Assembly (NCBI RefSeq): GCF_016722785.1
Contig: NZ_JAEQNE010000001.1
Location: 496,001-560,000, forward strand
DNA length: 64,000 nucleotides
From: Ramlibacter monticola
Lineage (GTDB): Bacteria > Pseudomonadota > Gammaproteobacteria > Burkholderiales > Burkholderiaceae_C
Reading direction: 5' to 3'
In this document: positions 9,996-17,954 of the stretch, piece after piece
Numbering within the stretch: position 1 is the first letter of the stretch
Layout of the letters: every line of letters starts with the position of its first letter
The notes under the pieces: generated by a model
Database searches by the model: none
Seen by the model: only the letters and a program-made list of their open reading frames with translations
Told to the model about the DNA's origin: nothing
Position numbers and translations under genes: made by a program

Positions 9996-10957
9996 TCGGC
10001 CTTGATGTTGGCGGTCCGCACCACGCCGGCCCAGCGGTCGGCGTCGCGCGTCACGAGCCGGCGGAATTCCTCCGGCGAACTCCACGCGGGGTCCATGCCC
10101 TGCGTCTGGAAGGCGGTGCGGACCTCCGGGGTGGCCAGGATGTCCTTCAGCTCGCGATTGAGCTTCGCCACGTCGTCGGCCGGCGTGCCGGGCGGCGCGA
10201 AGATGCCGTACCACATGTCGACGTTGACCTTGCCGGCATGGGCCTCGGCCAGGGTCGGCAGGTCGGGCAGCAGGGGATGGCGTTTGTCGCTGCCGATCCC
10301 CAGAGCCACCAGCTTGCCGGACTTGACGTGCGGCAGCGCGACGTGGATCGGCAGGAACATGGCGTCGACCTGCCCGCCGAGCAGGTCGGTCACGGCCTGC
10401 GAGGTGCCGCGGTAGGGAATGTGGGTCAGGAACACGCCGGCGGTCTGCTTGAACAGCTCCATCGACATGTGGTGGGGCGTGCCGACGCCGGGGCTGGCGT
10501 AGTTCAGCCGGCCCGGCCGGGCCTTGGCGGCGGCGACCAGGTCGGGCGCGCTCTTGAAGCCGGCGGAGGGCGGCGCCACCAGGATCAGCTGGCCCCAGCT
10601 GGTGAGCGACACGGGTACCAGGTCCTTCACCGGGTCGAAGGCCAGGTGCGTGTAGAGGCTGCGGTTCATGACCAGCGTGTTCACGCTCACCAGCAGGGTG
10701 TTGCCGTCGGCGGGCGCGCGCACCACCGCCTCGGTGCCGATGTTGCCGGAGGCGCCGGTGCGGTTCTCGACCACGACCGGGCGGCCCAGGCGCTGCGACA
10801 GGCGCGGACCCACGGTGCGCGCGACGATGTCGATGCCGGTGCCGGCGGTGAACGGGACGATCAGCTTGAGCGGGGCACCGCCCTGGGGTGCCTGCGCCAT
10901 GGCAGGCAAGCTCGAGAGCGCCAGCACGGCCAGCATGGTGCGGAGCAGGGTTTTCAT
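9992..10957 (-). CDS. Bug/TctC-family periplasmic solute-binding protein
   Basis: 321 aa with a signal peptide (MKTLLRTMLAVLALSSLPAMAQA). Typical Bug-family features follow: KLIVPFTAGTGIDIVAR near the start of the mature protein, VVENRTGASGNIG, and PYRGTSQAVTDLLGGQVD. Bug proteins bind carboxylates or aromatic acids, and many exist without tctA/tctB partners in Burkholderiales. It is the first gene of a two-gene operon with the FAD monooxygenase and is divergent from a MarR regulator, so the operon may be MarR-controlled. Confidence 0.92.
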   Translation of the reverse strand: MKTLLRTMLAVLALSSLPAMAQAPQGGAPLKLIVPFTAGTGIDIVARTVGPRLSQRLGRPVVVENRTGASGNIGTEAVVRAPADGNTLLVSVNTLVMNRSLYTHLAFDPVKDLVPVSLTSWGQLILVAPPSAGFKSAPDLVAAAKARPGRLNYASPGVGTPHHMSMELFKQTAGVFLTHIPYRGTSQAVTDLLGGQVDAMFLPIHVALPHVKSGKLVALGIGSDKRHPLLPDLPTLAEAHAGKVNVDMWYGIFAPPGTPADDVAKLNRELKDILATPEVRTAFQTQGMDPAWSSPEEFRRLVTRDADRWAGVVRTANIKAE

Positions 10958-10975
10958 TGCATTTCGGGATTGCAG

Positions 10976-10989
10976 GTTGGCATGCTAAC
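10976..10989. promoter_or_regulatory. Candidate MarR operator
   Basis: Imperfect 14-bp palindrome GTTGGCATGCTAAC (one asymmetric pair) in the 93-bp gap between the divergent TctC and marR starts. MarR proteins usually bind such dyads between themselves and their targets. Prediction only. Confidence 0.35.
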
Positions 10990-11050
10990 GGTTACAGCGA
11001 GACTCCCGCCGACCGTCAGTATCCAGCATCCTCCAACCGAAAAATTAGCA

Positions 11051-11557
11051 GTGTCCGGATCGAACCGCAATCCCGTCCAGCTGGCCCGGCTGTATGCCCG
11101 GCCAGGTTTCCTGCTCCGGCGCGCCCACCAGATCTCGGCGGCCATGTTCGAGGACGCCTGCCGCGACCTGGAACTGACGCCGGCGCAGTTCGGCGTGCTC
11201 ACGGTGCTGCAGGCGCACCCGGGCCTGGGGCAGTCGAGCCTGGCGCGGGCGCTCGGCTTCGACAAGGTCACGGTGCTGCGGGTGCTGCGCGGGCTGGAGG
11301 GGCGCGGGCTGGTGCGGCGCGACCCGGCCGAGGACAACCGCCGCAACCTCTCGGTGACGCTGACGCGCGAGGGCGCCGGGCTCCTGCAACGGGCCCAGAA
11401 GCCGGCCGAGAAAGCCTACCGCCGGCTCATGGCGCCGCTGAACCGCGAGCAGCAGGAGCAGCTGCTGCAACTGCTACAGCTGATGACCGGGGAGCTGCAG
11501 GACGAGGCCCGCGCCGCCTTCGTTCCGCCCGCGCCAGCGTCGCGTCAGGCGGCGTAA
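11051..11557 (+). CDS. MarR-family transcriptional regulator
   Basis: 168-aa winged-helix regulator. Core pattern: an N-terminal dimer helix (LARLYARPGFLLRRAHQ), then LTPAQFGVLTVLQAHPG, the recognition region SSLARALGFDKVTVLRVLRGLEGRGLV (split by normal loops), and the wing RRDPAEDNRRNLSVTLT. MarR proteins are repressors that release DNA on binding phenolic or other small ligands. I chose the GTG at 11051, because family similarity begins just after it and the ATG at 10982 lies inside a candidate operator. Neighbouring genes on both sides encode Bug proteins, and the divergent one is coupled to a monooxygenase, which suggests control of aromatic-acid use. Confidence 0.88.
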   Translation: MSGSNRNPVQLARLYARPGFLLRRAHQISAAMFEDACRDLELTPAQFGVLTVLQAHPGLGQSSLARALGFDKVTVLRVLRGLEGRGLVRRDPAEDNRRNLSVTLTREGAGLLQRAQKPAEKAYRRLMAPLNREQQEQLLQLLQLMTGELQDEARAAFVPPAPASRQAA

Positions 11558-11580
11558 GCCCGACCGTTTATCCTCGGCGG

Positions 11581-12564
11581 ATGACCGCCCTGCCCGCCCG
11601 CTTTTCCCCGCTGCGCCGCCTGCTGGTGGCCGGCCTCGTCACCCTCGCCGCCGGCGTCGCGCAGGCGCAATCCGCCGCGCCGGTGCGCATCCTGGTCGGC
11701 TTCCCGCCGGGAGGCGGCACGGACGCGATCGCCCGCGCGCTGGCCGAGAAGCTGAAGGACCAGCTCGGCGTGCCGGTGGTGGTCGACAACCGCGCCGGCG
11801 CCGGCGGCCAGATCGCCGCCCAGGCGCTGAAGGCCTCGGCGCCCGACGGCCATACGTTGTTCCTGAGCCACGATCATTCGATTTCCATCCTGCCCCTGGT
11901 GACGAAGAGCCCGGGCTTCGACCCCGCGGTGGACTTCGTCCCGGTGGCGGGCTTCGCCAGCTTCGCCAATGCGCTGGCGCTGTCCAGCGGCACTCCCGCG
12001 AAGTCGGTGCCCGAGTACGTGCGCTACGTGCAGCAGCAGGGCGGCCGGGACAGCATCGGCATTCCCGCGCCCTCGTCCATTCCCGAATTCCTGGTCGGCA
12101 TGCTGGCCAGCAAGTACAAGCTGGACCTGCAGGCCGCGCCCTACCGCGGCAGCGCGCCGATGATGGGCGACATGCTGGGCAACCAGATCAAGGCCGGCGT
12201 CGCCTCCATCCCCGACTTCATCGAGAACCACAAGGCCGGCAAGCTGCGCATCGTGGCGGTCATCGGCGACAAGCGCCAGCCCATCCTGCCCGACGTGCCG
12301 ACCTTCAAGGAACTGGGCATCGCCGGCCTGGAGGAACTGCCCTACTACGGCCTGTTCGCGCCCGCCGGCACCCCGCACGAGGTGCTGGACCGCCTGAACC
12401 AGGCGCTGGCCAAGGTGATCGCGATGCCCGACGTCCGCGAGCACCTGACGGCCATGGGCCTGACGGTGGCCTACCAGCCGCAGGCCCTGTTCGCCAACCG
12501 GGTGAAGGGCTACACCCAGACCTGGGAGCGCATCATCAAGGCGAGCGGATTCCAGGCGAAGTAG
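11581..12564 (+). CDS. Bug/TctC-family periplasmic solute-binding protein
   Basis: 327 aa with a signal peptide ending AQAQ near residue 30. Family landmarks: VRILVGFPPGGGTDAIAR, VVVDNRAGAGGQIAA, PYRGSAPMMGDMLGNQI and PYYGLFAPAGTP. It is the second Bug gene within 2.5 kb, on the same strand as and 23 bases after marR, so it is probably co-transcribed with the regulator. No TctA or TctB membrane subunit is in the window, so it must use a distant or shared transporter, or act in sensing. The ligand is unknown. Confidence 0.92.
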   Translation: MTALPARFSPLRRLLVAGLVTLAAGVAQAQSAAPVRILVGFPPGGGTDAIARALAEKLKDQLGVPVVVDNRAGAGGQIAAQALKASAPDGHTLFLSHDHSISILPLVTKSPGFDPAVDFVPVAGFASFANALALSSGTPAKSVPEYVRYVQQQGGRDSIGIPAPSSIPEFLVGMLASKYKLDLQAAPYRGSAPMMGDMLGNQIKAGVASIPDFIENHKAGKLRIVAVIGDKRQPILPDVPTFKELGIAGLEELPYYGLFAPAGTPHEVLDRLNQALAKVIAMPDVREHLTAMGLTVAYQPQALFANRVKGYTQTWERIIKASGFQAK

Positions 12565-12591
12565 CGCGGCGCGGACGAGAGGGAAAACCAG

Positions 12592-12700
12592 ACAGCCGAA
12601 CGCAGAGGGCGCAAAGGACTCGCGGAGGACGCAGAAGAATACCTTTCAAAGGATTCTTCTGCGTCTTTTGCGCTTCTTTGCGTCCTCTGCGTTCGGCTGT
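12592..12700. repeat. Long palindromic intergenic element, copy 1
   Basis: Outer arms of 25 bp (12592-12616/12676-12700, one mismatch) flank an inner hairpin with 13-bp arms (12629-12641/12653-12665) and a further CCTTT/AAAGG stem at its tip. A T-rich run follows on the plus side (12705-12709). It lies between the convergent TctC and moaE genes and probably terminates both. Its GCGTCCTCTGCGT module recurs in the element at 25386-25480. Confidence 0.8.
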
Positions 12701-12707
12701 TCGGTTT

Positions 12708-13181
12708 TTAACCGTTCCTGCTCGCGATGCCCCAGCGCTGCAGCGCCTCGTCGTCGGCCACGCGGGCGTCCACCCAGCGCTCGCCTTCGGGCGTGCTTTC
12801 CTTCTTCCAGAAGGGCGCCTGCGTCTTCAGGTAGTCCATCAGGAATTCGCAGGCCTGGAAGCTCTGGCCGCGGTGCGCGGAGGTGACGACCACCAGGACG
12901 ATCTGGTCCTGCACCTTCAGCGGCCCCACCCGGTGGATCACGCGGGTGGCGCGGATGTCGAAGCGGCGGAACGCCTCGTCGATCATCTGCTCGATCGCCT
13001 TCTCCGTCATGCCCGGGTAGTGCTCCAGCTCCATGGCGCTGACGCTCGCGCCCTCGCTGCGGTCGCGGACGGTGCCGATGAAGCTGCACACCGCGCCGAC
13101 GCCGGGATCGTCGCGGCGCAAGGCCGCGATCTCCGCGGCGACGTCGAAGTCTTCGGCCTGGATCGAGACGCGCGCTGCCAT
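12708..13181 (-). CDS. moaE: Molybdopterin synthase catalytic subunit
   Basis: 157 aa. With MoaD it converts precursor Z (cPMP) to molybdopterin. Family marks: FIGTVRDRSEG, LEHYPGMTEK, the AHRG segment after VVVTSAHR, and the active-site region LKTQAPFWKKE. Length matches E. coli MoaE (150). It is the last gene of the eight-gene minus-strand operon, 7 bases after moaD, and is followed by a long palindrome that probably ends the transcript. Confidence 0.96.
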   Translation of the reverse strand: MAARVSIQAEDFDVAAEIAALRRDDPGVGAVCSFIGTVRDRSEGASVSAMELEHYPGMTEKAIEQMIDEAFRRFDIRATRVIHRVGPLKVQDQIVLVVVTSAHRGQSFQACEFLMDYLKTQAPFWKKESTPEGERWVDARVADDEALQRWGIASRNG

Positions 13182-13188
13182 GTCGGAC

Positions 13189-13440
13189 TCAGCCGCCGGT
13201 CACGGGCGGGAAGAAGGCGACCTCGCAGCCCTCGCGCAGCGGCGTCGCCTCGTCGCTCATCACCTGGTCCAGCGCCATGCGGACCGCCTTGCCGCGCGCC
13301 AGCGCGGTGGCGTAGGGCCCGCCGCGCGCGATCAGCTCGTCGCGCAATGCGCCCAGCGTCTCGCTGCGGGTCTGCACCGCCTCGCTGCCCTGCCCCACCG
13401 CCTCGCGGATGGAGGCGAAGTACCGGATCCTGAGGTTCAT
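13189..13440 (-). CDS. moaD: Molybdopterin synthase sulfur carrier subunit
   Basis: 83-aa ubiquitin-like protein ending in the required Gly-Gly (PPVTGG), which is adenylated and thiocarboxylated before sulfur is passed to precursor Z on MoaE. It begins MNLRIRYFASIREAVG. Its ATG overlaps the stop of moeA by four bases (ATGA), and moaE follows closely, so stoichiometric expression by coupling is likely. Confidence 0.95.
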   Translation of the reverse strand: MNLRIRYFASIREAVGQGSEAVQTRSETLGALRDELIARGGPYATALARGKAVRMALDQVMSDEATPLREGCEVAFFPPVTGG

Positions 13441-14666
13441 GCCAGCAGCTCCGCCAGCGGCAGGAATCGGACCGGGTCCCCCCGCGCGATCGTCTGGCCG
13501 GCCGGCACGTCGATCAGGCCGTCGGCCCAGACCGTGGAAGTCAGCACGCCCGAACTCTGGTTCGGGAACAGCTCCAGCCGCCCCTGCGCGTCGCGGCGCG
13601 CCCGCAGGAACTCGCGCCGCTTGTCGGGGCGTGGCCAGTCGAAGTGCGCGGGCAGTTGCACGGCCACCGGCGCGAGCTGCGTGGCGCCCTGCAGCTTCAG
13701 CAGGAAGGGCCGCACCAGCAGCAGGAAGGTCACGAAGCTGGAGACCGGATTCCCGGGCAGCCCGATGAAGTGCGCCTCGCCCACCTTGCCGTACGCGAAG
13801 GGCTTGCCCGGCTTCATGGCGATCTGCCACAGGTCGAGGGAGCCCAGCTGCTGCACCGCGGGCTTGATGTGGTCTTCCTCCCCCACCGACACGCCGCCGC
13901 TGGTGAGGATCAGGTCGTTGTCGCGCGCCGCCGCGCGCAGCGCCGCGACGGTTGCCTCGCGCTGGTCCGGCACGATGCCGAGGTCGCGCACCTCGCAGCC
14001 CAGGCGCAGCAGCAGGCTGCGCAGGAAGAAGCGGTTGGAGTTGTAGATCGCGCCGGGCTTCATCGCCTCCGGCGCGACCTGGCCCGGCATCACGAGCTCG
14101 TCGCCAGTCGAGAGCAGCGCGACGCGGGGCCGGCGCGCGACCTGCAGGTGCTCGCGCCCGATGCTGGCGGCCAGGCCCTGGGCGGCGGGGCCCAGCCGCT
14201 CGCCGCGCGCCAGCACCGTGCTGCCGCGCGTGATGTCCTCGCCGCTGCGGCGGATCCACTGGCCGGCCTCCGGGACCTTCAGCAGGCGGACGCGGCCGTC
14301 GTCCAGCGCCTGCGTGTCCTCCTGCATCACGATCGCGTCGGCGCCCGCCGGCACCGGCGCGCCGGTGAAGATGCGCGCCACCGTGCCGGGCTGCAGCGGC
14401 TGCGGCGCGGCGCCCGCGGGGATGCGCTGGCTTACCGGCAGCGGCACGCCTTCATCGGCGATCTCGGCGCGGCGCACGGCATAGCCGTCCATGGAGCTGT
14501 TGTCCTGCGGCGGCACCTGCAACGCGGACACGAGGTCCTCGGCCAGCACGCGCCCGTCGGCCTCGAAGGTGGGCACGGTCTCGGTGCCGGCAAGCGGCAG
14601 CGCCTGCTCCAGCAAGGCGGCCAGCGCATCGTCGAGCGGCCGCAGCGCAGGACGGGGAGCGTTCAT
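13437..14666 (-). CDS. moeA: Molybdopterin molybdenumtransferase
   Basis: 409 aa. MoeA inserts molybdate into adenylylated molybdopterin. Recognisable segments are NSSMDGYAVR near 57, IFTGAPVPAGADAIVMQE near 100, the MoCF-domain motifs STGDEL and TSGGVSVGEEDH, and GLPGNPVSSFVTF. The C-terminal domain (about 330-409) is present, so the protein is full length. Its start overlaps the mobB stop (ATGA) and its end overlaps moaD. The molybdenum source and the moaA/moaC genes are not in this window. Confidence 0.96.
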   Translation of the reverse strand: MNAPRPALRPLDDALAALLEQALPLAGTETVPTFEADGRVLAEDLVSALQVPPQDNSSMDGYAVRRAEIADEGVPLPVSQRIPAGAAPQPLQPGTVARIFTGAPVPAGADAIVMQEDTQALDDGRVRLLKVPEAGQWIRRSGEDITRGSTVLARGERLGPAAQGLAASIGREHLQVARRPRVALLSTGDELVMPGQVAPEAMKPGAIYNSNRFFLRSLLLRLGCEVRDLGIVPDQREATVAALRAAARDNDLILTSGGVSVGEEDHIKPAVQQLGSLDLWQIAMKPGKPFAYGKVGEAHFIGLPGNPVSSFVTFLLLVRPFLLKLQGATQLAPVAVQLPAHFDWPRPDKRREFLRARRDAQGRLELFPNQSSGVLTSTVWADGLIDVPAGQTIARGDPVRFLPLAELLA

Positions 14667-15196
14667 GCGTACTTCTCCGGGTCGTAGTCGAACCGGTCCC
14701 CATTCTCGACCAGCCACTGGGCGATCGCATCCGGGTCGTTCAGGTCCAGCACCGGCCGCAGGGTGGCCTGCGGCAGCCGCTCGGCCGAGTCGGTGGCGAC
14801 CGCCACGATGAAATCGTCGTCCGGATAGCGCGCCTGCTTGCCGGCGGCGGCACGCCAGACCTCGATCTTCAGCAGGTTGCTTTCCTTGAAGCCCTCCACC
14901 AGCACCCAGTCGACGCCGTCCCACAGCTCGGCCAGCAGGTGGTGCACCGTCAGCGCGGCAGGCTGCTCGAATTCGCGCATCAGCGCCAGGCGGCGGTCGG
15001 ACGCCACCACCACCTCGAAGGCACCGGCCTCGCGGTGCCGGTGGGTGTCCTTGCCGGGATGGTCGATGTCGAACTTGTGGTGCGCGTGCTTCACCACCGA
15101 GACGCGCAGCCCGCGCAGCTTCAGGACAGGGATGAGGCGCTCGACGAGGTGGGTCTTGCCGGAGCCCGAATAGCCTGCGAACCCGACGACTTTCAT
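14663..15196 (-). CDS. mobB: Molybdopterin-guanine dinucleotide biosynthesis adapter MobB
   Basis: 177-aa P-loop GTPase that assists MobA in making molybdopterin guanine dinucleotide. Walker A GYSGSGKT lies at residues 8-15, followed by the MobB pattern VVKHAHHKFDIDHPGKDTHR and later VLVEGFKES. Start and stop overlap thrC and moeA by four bases each. Its presence implies MGD-type molybdoenzymes elsewhere in the genome. Confidence 0.95.
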   Translation of the reverse strand: MKVVGFAGYSGSGKTHLVERLIPVLKLRGLRVSVVKHAHHKFDIDHPGKDTHRHREAGAFEVVVASDRRLALMREFEQPAALTVHHLLAELWDGVDWVLVEGFKESNLLKIEVWRAAAGKQARYPDDDFIVAVATDSAERLPQATLRPVLDLNDPDAIAQWLVENGDRFDYDPEKYA

Positions 15197-16602
15197 GCGC
15201 AATGGGCGGCGATGAACTGCTTGACGCGCGCCGCATCGGCCGGCAGCACGGTCACGCGCCGCGGCAGGTCTTCGATGCCGGTGAACCGGGCCGGGCGGTC
15301 CGGTTCGCGCCCCAGCGCCTCGACGATGGTGGCGGCGAACTTGATCGGCAGCGCCGTCTCCAGCACGATCATGGGCGTGCCGGCCTGCACGTGGGCCCGC
15401 GCCACCTTCAGGCCGTCGGCCGTGTGGGTGTCGATCATGGTGCCGAAGCGCTGCCAGGTGTCGCGGATGGTGGCGAGCCGGTCCGCGTGCGTGCTGCGGC
15501 CCGAGACGAAGCCGTACTGCTCGCGCGCGGCCAGCGCCTCGTGCGAGAGGTCGAAGCGGCCCTTGGCCGGCAGTTCCTCGCCGAACAGGTAGCGCACGCG
15601 GGCGGCGTCGCGCCCCACCAGGTCGAACACGAAGCGCTCGAAGTTGCTCGCCTTGGAGATGTCCATCGACGGGCTGGAGGTCTCGTACGTGTCCTGGCTG
15701 CCGCGCACCCGGTAGACGCCGGTGCGGAAGAACTCGTCCAGCACGTCGTTCTCGTTGGTCGCCAGCACCAGGCGCTCGACCGGCAGCCCCATCATGCGGG
15801 CGACGTGGCCGGCGCAGATGTTGCCGAAGTTGCCGGAAGGCACCGCGAAGCAGACCTTCTGGCCTTCGGCCGTGGTGGCCTGGAAGTAGCCGGCGAAGTA
15901 GTACACAACCTGGGCCACGAGGCGGGCCCAGTTGATGGAGTTGACCGTGCCGATGCGGTACCTGCGCTTGAACTCGAGGTCGTTGGACACGGCCTTGACG
16001 ATGTCCTGGCAGTCGTCGAACACGCCCTCGACCGCGAGGTTGTGGATGTTGGCATCCTGCAGGCTGAACATCTGCGCCTGCTGGAAAGGGCTCATGCGCC
16101 CGTTGGGCGAGGTCATGAAGACGCGCACGCCCTTCTTGCCGCGCATGGCGTACTCGGCGGCACTGCCGGTGTCGCCGGAGGTTGCGCCGAGGATGTTGAG
16201 CTGCTCGCCGCGACGGCCCAGTTCGTACTCGAACAGGTTGCCCAGGAGCTGCATCGCCATGTCCTTGAAGGCGAGCGTCGGGCCGTTGGACAGCGCTTCC
16301 AGGCACACGCCCTCTTCCAGCGGCTTCAGCGGGACGATCGCGCGCGTGCCGAAGACTTCCTCGGTGTAGGTCTTGCGGCAGATCGCGCGCAGGTCCGGGG
16401 CCGGGATGTCGTCGATGTAGAGCGACAGGATCTCGAAGGCGAGCTCGGCGTACGGCAGGCCGCGCCAGCGCGCCAGCGTGGCGGCGTCGACCTTCGGGTA
16501 CGTCTCGGGCAGGTACAGCCCGCCATCGGGCGCCAGGCCCTCCAGCAGGATCTCGCAGAAGTGCTTGCGGTCGGGGTGGCCGCGGGTGGAGAGGTAGAGC
16601 AT
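15193..16602 (-). CDS. thrC: Threonine synthase
   Basis: 469-aa PLP enzyme converting O-phosphohomoserine to threonine, the last step of the pathway begun by hom. PLP-binding Lys113 lies in GPTLAFKDMA, the phosphate-binding loop is ATSGDTGSA near 140, and PSGNFGNI follows near 255. Length and the opening MLYLSTRG fit the longer, proteobacterial class of threonine synthase. It lies 29 bases after hom, so hom-thrC are transcribed together. It overlaps mobB by four bases, tying amino-acid and cofactor genes into one unit. Confidence 0.96.
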   Translation of the reverse strand: MLYLSTRGHPDRKHFCEILLEGLAPDGGLYLPETYPKVDAATLARWRGLPYAELAFEILSLYIDDIPAPDLRAICRKTYTEEVFGTRAIVPLKPLEEGVCLEALSNGPTLAFKDMAMQLLGNLFEYELGRRGEQLNILGATSGDTGSAAEYAMRGKKGVRVFMTSPNGRMSPFQQAQMFSLQDANIHNLAVEGVFDDCQDIVKAVSNDLEFKRRYRIGTVNSINWARLVAQVVYYFAGYFQATTAEGQKVCFAVPSGNFGNICAGHVARMMGLPVERLVLATNENDVLDEFFRTGVYRVRGSQDTYETSSPSMDISKASNFERFVFDLVGRDAARVRYLFGEELPAKGRFDLSHEALAAREQYGFVSGRSTHADRLATIRDTWQRFGTMIDTHTADGLKVARAHVQAGTPMIVLETALPIKFAATIVEALGREPDRPARFTGIEDLPRRVTVLPADAARVKQFIAAHCA

Positions 16603-16631
16603 GTTCAATGGGCCGTCCACGGATCTGCAGA

Positions 16632-17954
16632 TCAGGCCAGTTCTTCCTTCCGGATCCGCACGATCGGCGCCAGCACGGTCGCCAGGCCCTGCATCTGCGC
16701 GATCACCTCGTTCATCGTGCCTTCGCGCACGCTGTGCGTCAGCAGGATCAGGTCGGTCTGGGTCGAGCCGGCGCCGCCGATGGCGGCGGCCTCGCGCTGC
16801 AGCAACGCGTCGATGCTGATGCCGGCATTGGCCATCAGGCTCGCCACCTTGGCGAGCACGCCGGCCTGGTCGGCCACCCGCAGGCGCAGGTAGTAGCTGG
16901 TCACCACCTCGCTCATGGGCAGGATGGGCGCGTCGCTCATCTGGTCGGGCTGGAAGGCCAGGTGCGGCACGCGGTGCGCCGTATCCACGGTGTGCAGGCG
17001 CGTGACGTCCACCAGGTCGGCGATCACCGCGCTGGCGGTCGGCTCGCTGCCGGCGCCCTTGCCGTAGTAGAGGGTCGTGCCGACGGCGTCGCCCTGCACC
17101 ACCACCGCGTTCATCGCGCCTTCCACGTTGGCGATCAGGCGCTTGCAGGGCACCAGCGTCGGGTGCACGCGCAGCTCGATGCCCTTGTCCGTTCGCTTGG
17201 TGATGCCCAGCAGCTTGATGCGGTAGCCGAGGTGCTCGGCGTATTCGATGTCGGTCGACGAGAGCTTGGTGATGCCTTCGACATAGGCCTTGTCGAACTG
17301 CACCGGCACGCCGAAGGCGATCGCGCTCATGATGGTCGCCTTGTGCGCGGCGTCCACGCCCTCGATGTCGAAGGTGGGGTCGGCCTCGGCGTAGCCCAGG
17401 CGCTGGGCTTCCTTCAGCACGTGGTCGAAGTCCAGGCCCTTGTCCCGCATCTCCGACAGGATGAAGTTCGTGGTGCCGTTGATGATCCCCGCGATCCACT
17501 GGATCGTGTTGGCCGTGAGGCCCTCGCGCAGCGCCTTGATGATCGGGATGCCCCCGGCCACGGCCGCCTCGAAGGCCACCATCACGCCCTTGCGGTGGGC
17601 CGCGGCGAAGATCTCGGTGCCGTGCACCGCCAGCAGCGCCTTGTTGGCGGTGACCACGTGCTTGCCGGCCTCGATCGCCTCCATCATCAGCGCCCGAGCG
17701 ATGCCGTAGCCGCCGATCAGTTCCACGACGATATCGATGTCGGGGTTGGCGATGATCTCGCGGGCATCCTTCACCACCTTCGCGGTGCCGCCGGTGACGG
17801 CCTCGGCGCGGGCGGTGTCGAGGTCCGCCACCATCGTGATCTCGATGCGGCGACCGGCCCGGCGCTGGATCTCTTCCTGGTTGCGACGCAGCACGTTGAA
17901 CACGCCGCTGCCCACGGTGCCTATGCCCAGCAGGCCGACTTGGATCGGTTTCAC
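16632..17954 (-). CDS. hom: Homoserine dehydrogenase
   Basis: 440 aa. Reduces aspartate semialdehyde to homoserine, the branch point to threonine and methionine. NAD(P)-binding GIGTVGSG at 10-17, ELIGGYG near 80, the catalytic region GIINGTTNFIL near 170, and a C-terminal ACT domain (about 350-440) for threonine feedback inhibition. The start is a GTG at 17954 with a purine-rich GAGGAAAAGAG upstream, and it overlaps the stop of the DUF1176 gene (GTGA). No aspartokinase is nearby. Confidence 0.96.
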   Translation of the reverse strand: MKPIQVGLLGIGTVGSGVFNVLRRNQEEIQRRAGRRIEITMVADLDTARAEAVTGGTAKVVKDAREIIANPDIDIVVELIGGYGIARALMMEAIEAGKHVVTANKALLAVHGTEIFAAAHRKGVMVAFEAAVAGGIPIIKALREGLTANTIQWIAGIINGTTNFILSEMRDKGLDFDHVLKEAQRLGYAEADPTFDIEGVDAAHKATIMSAIAFGVPVQFDKAYVEGITKLSSTDIEYAEHLGYRIKLLGITKRTDKGIELRVHPTLVPCKRLIANVEGAMNAVVVQGDAVGTTLYYGKGAGSEPTASAVIADLVDVTRLHTVDTAHRVPHLAFQPDQMSDAPILPMSEVVTSYYLRLRVADQAGVLAKVASLMANAGISIDALLQREAAAIGGAGSTQTDLILLTHSVREGTMNEVIAQMQGLATVLAPIVRIRKEELA

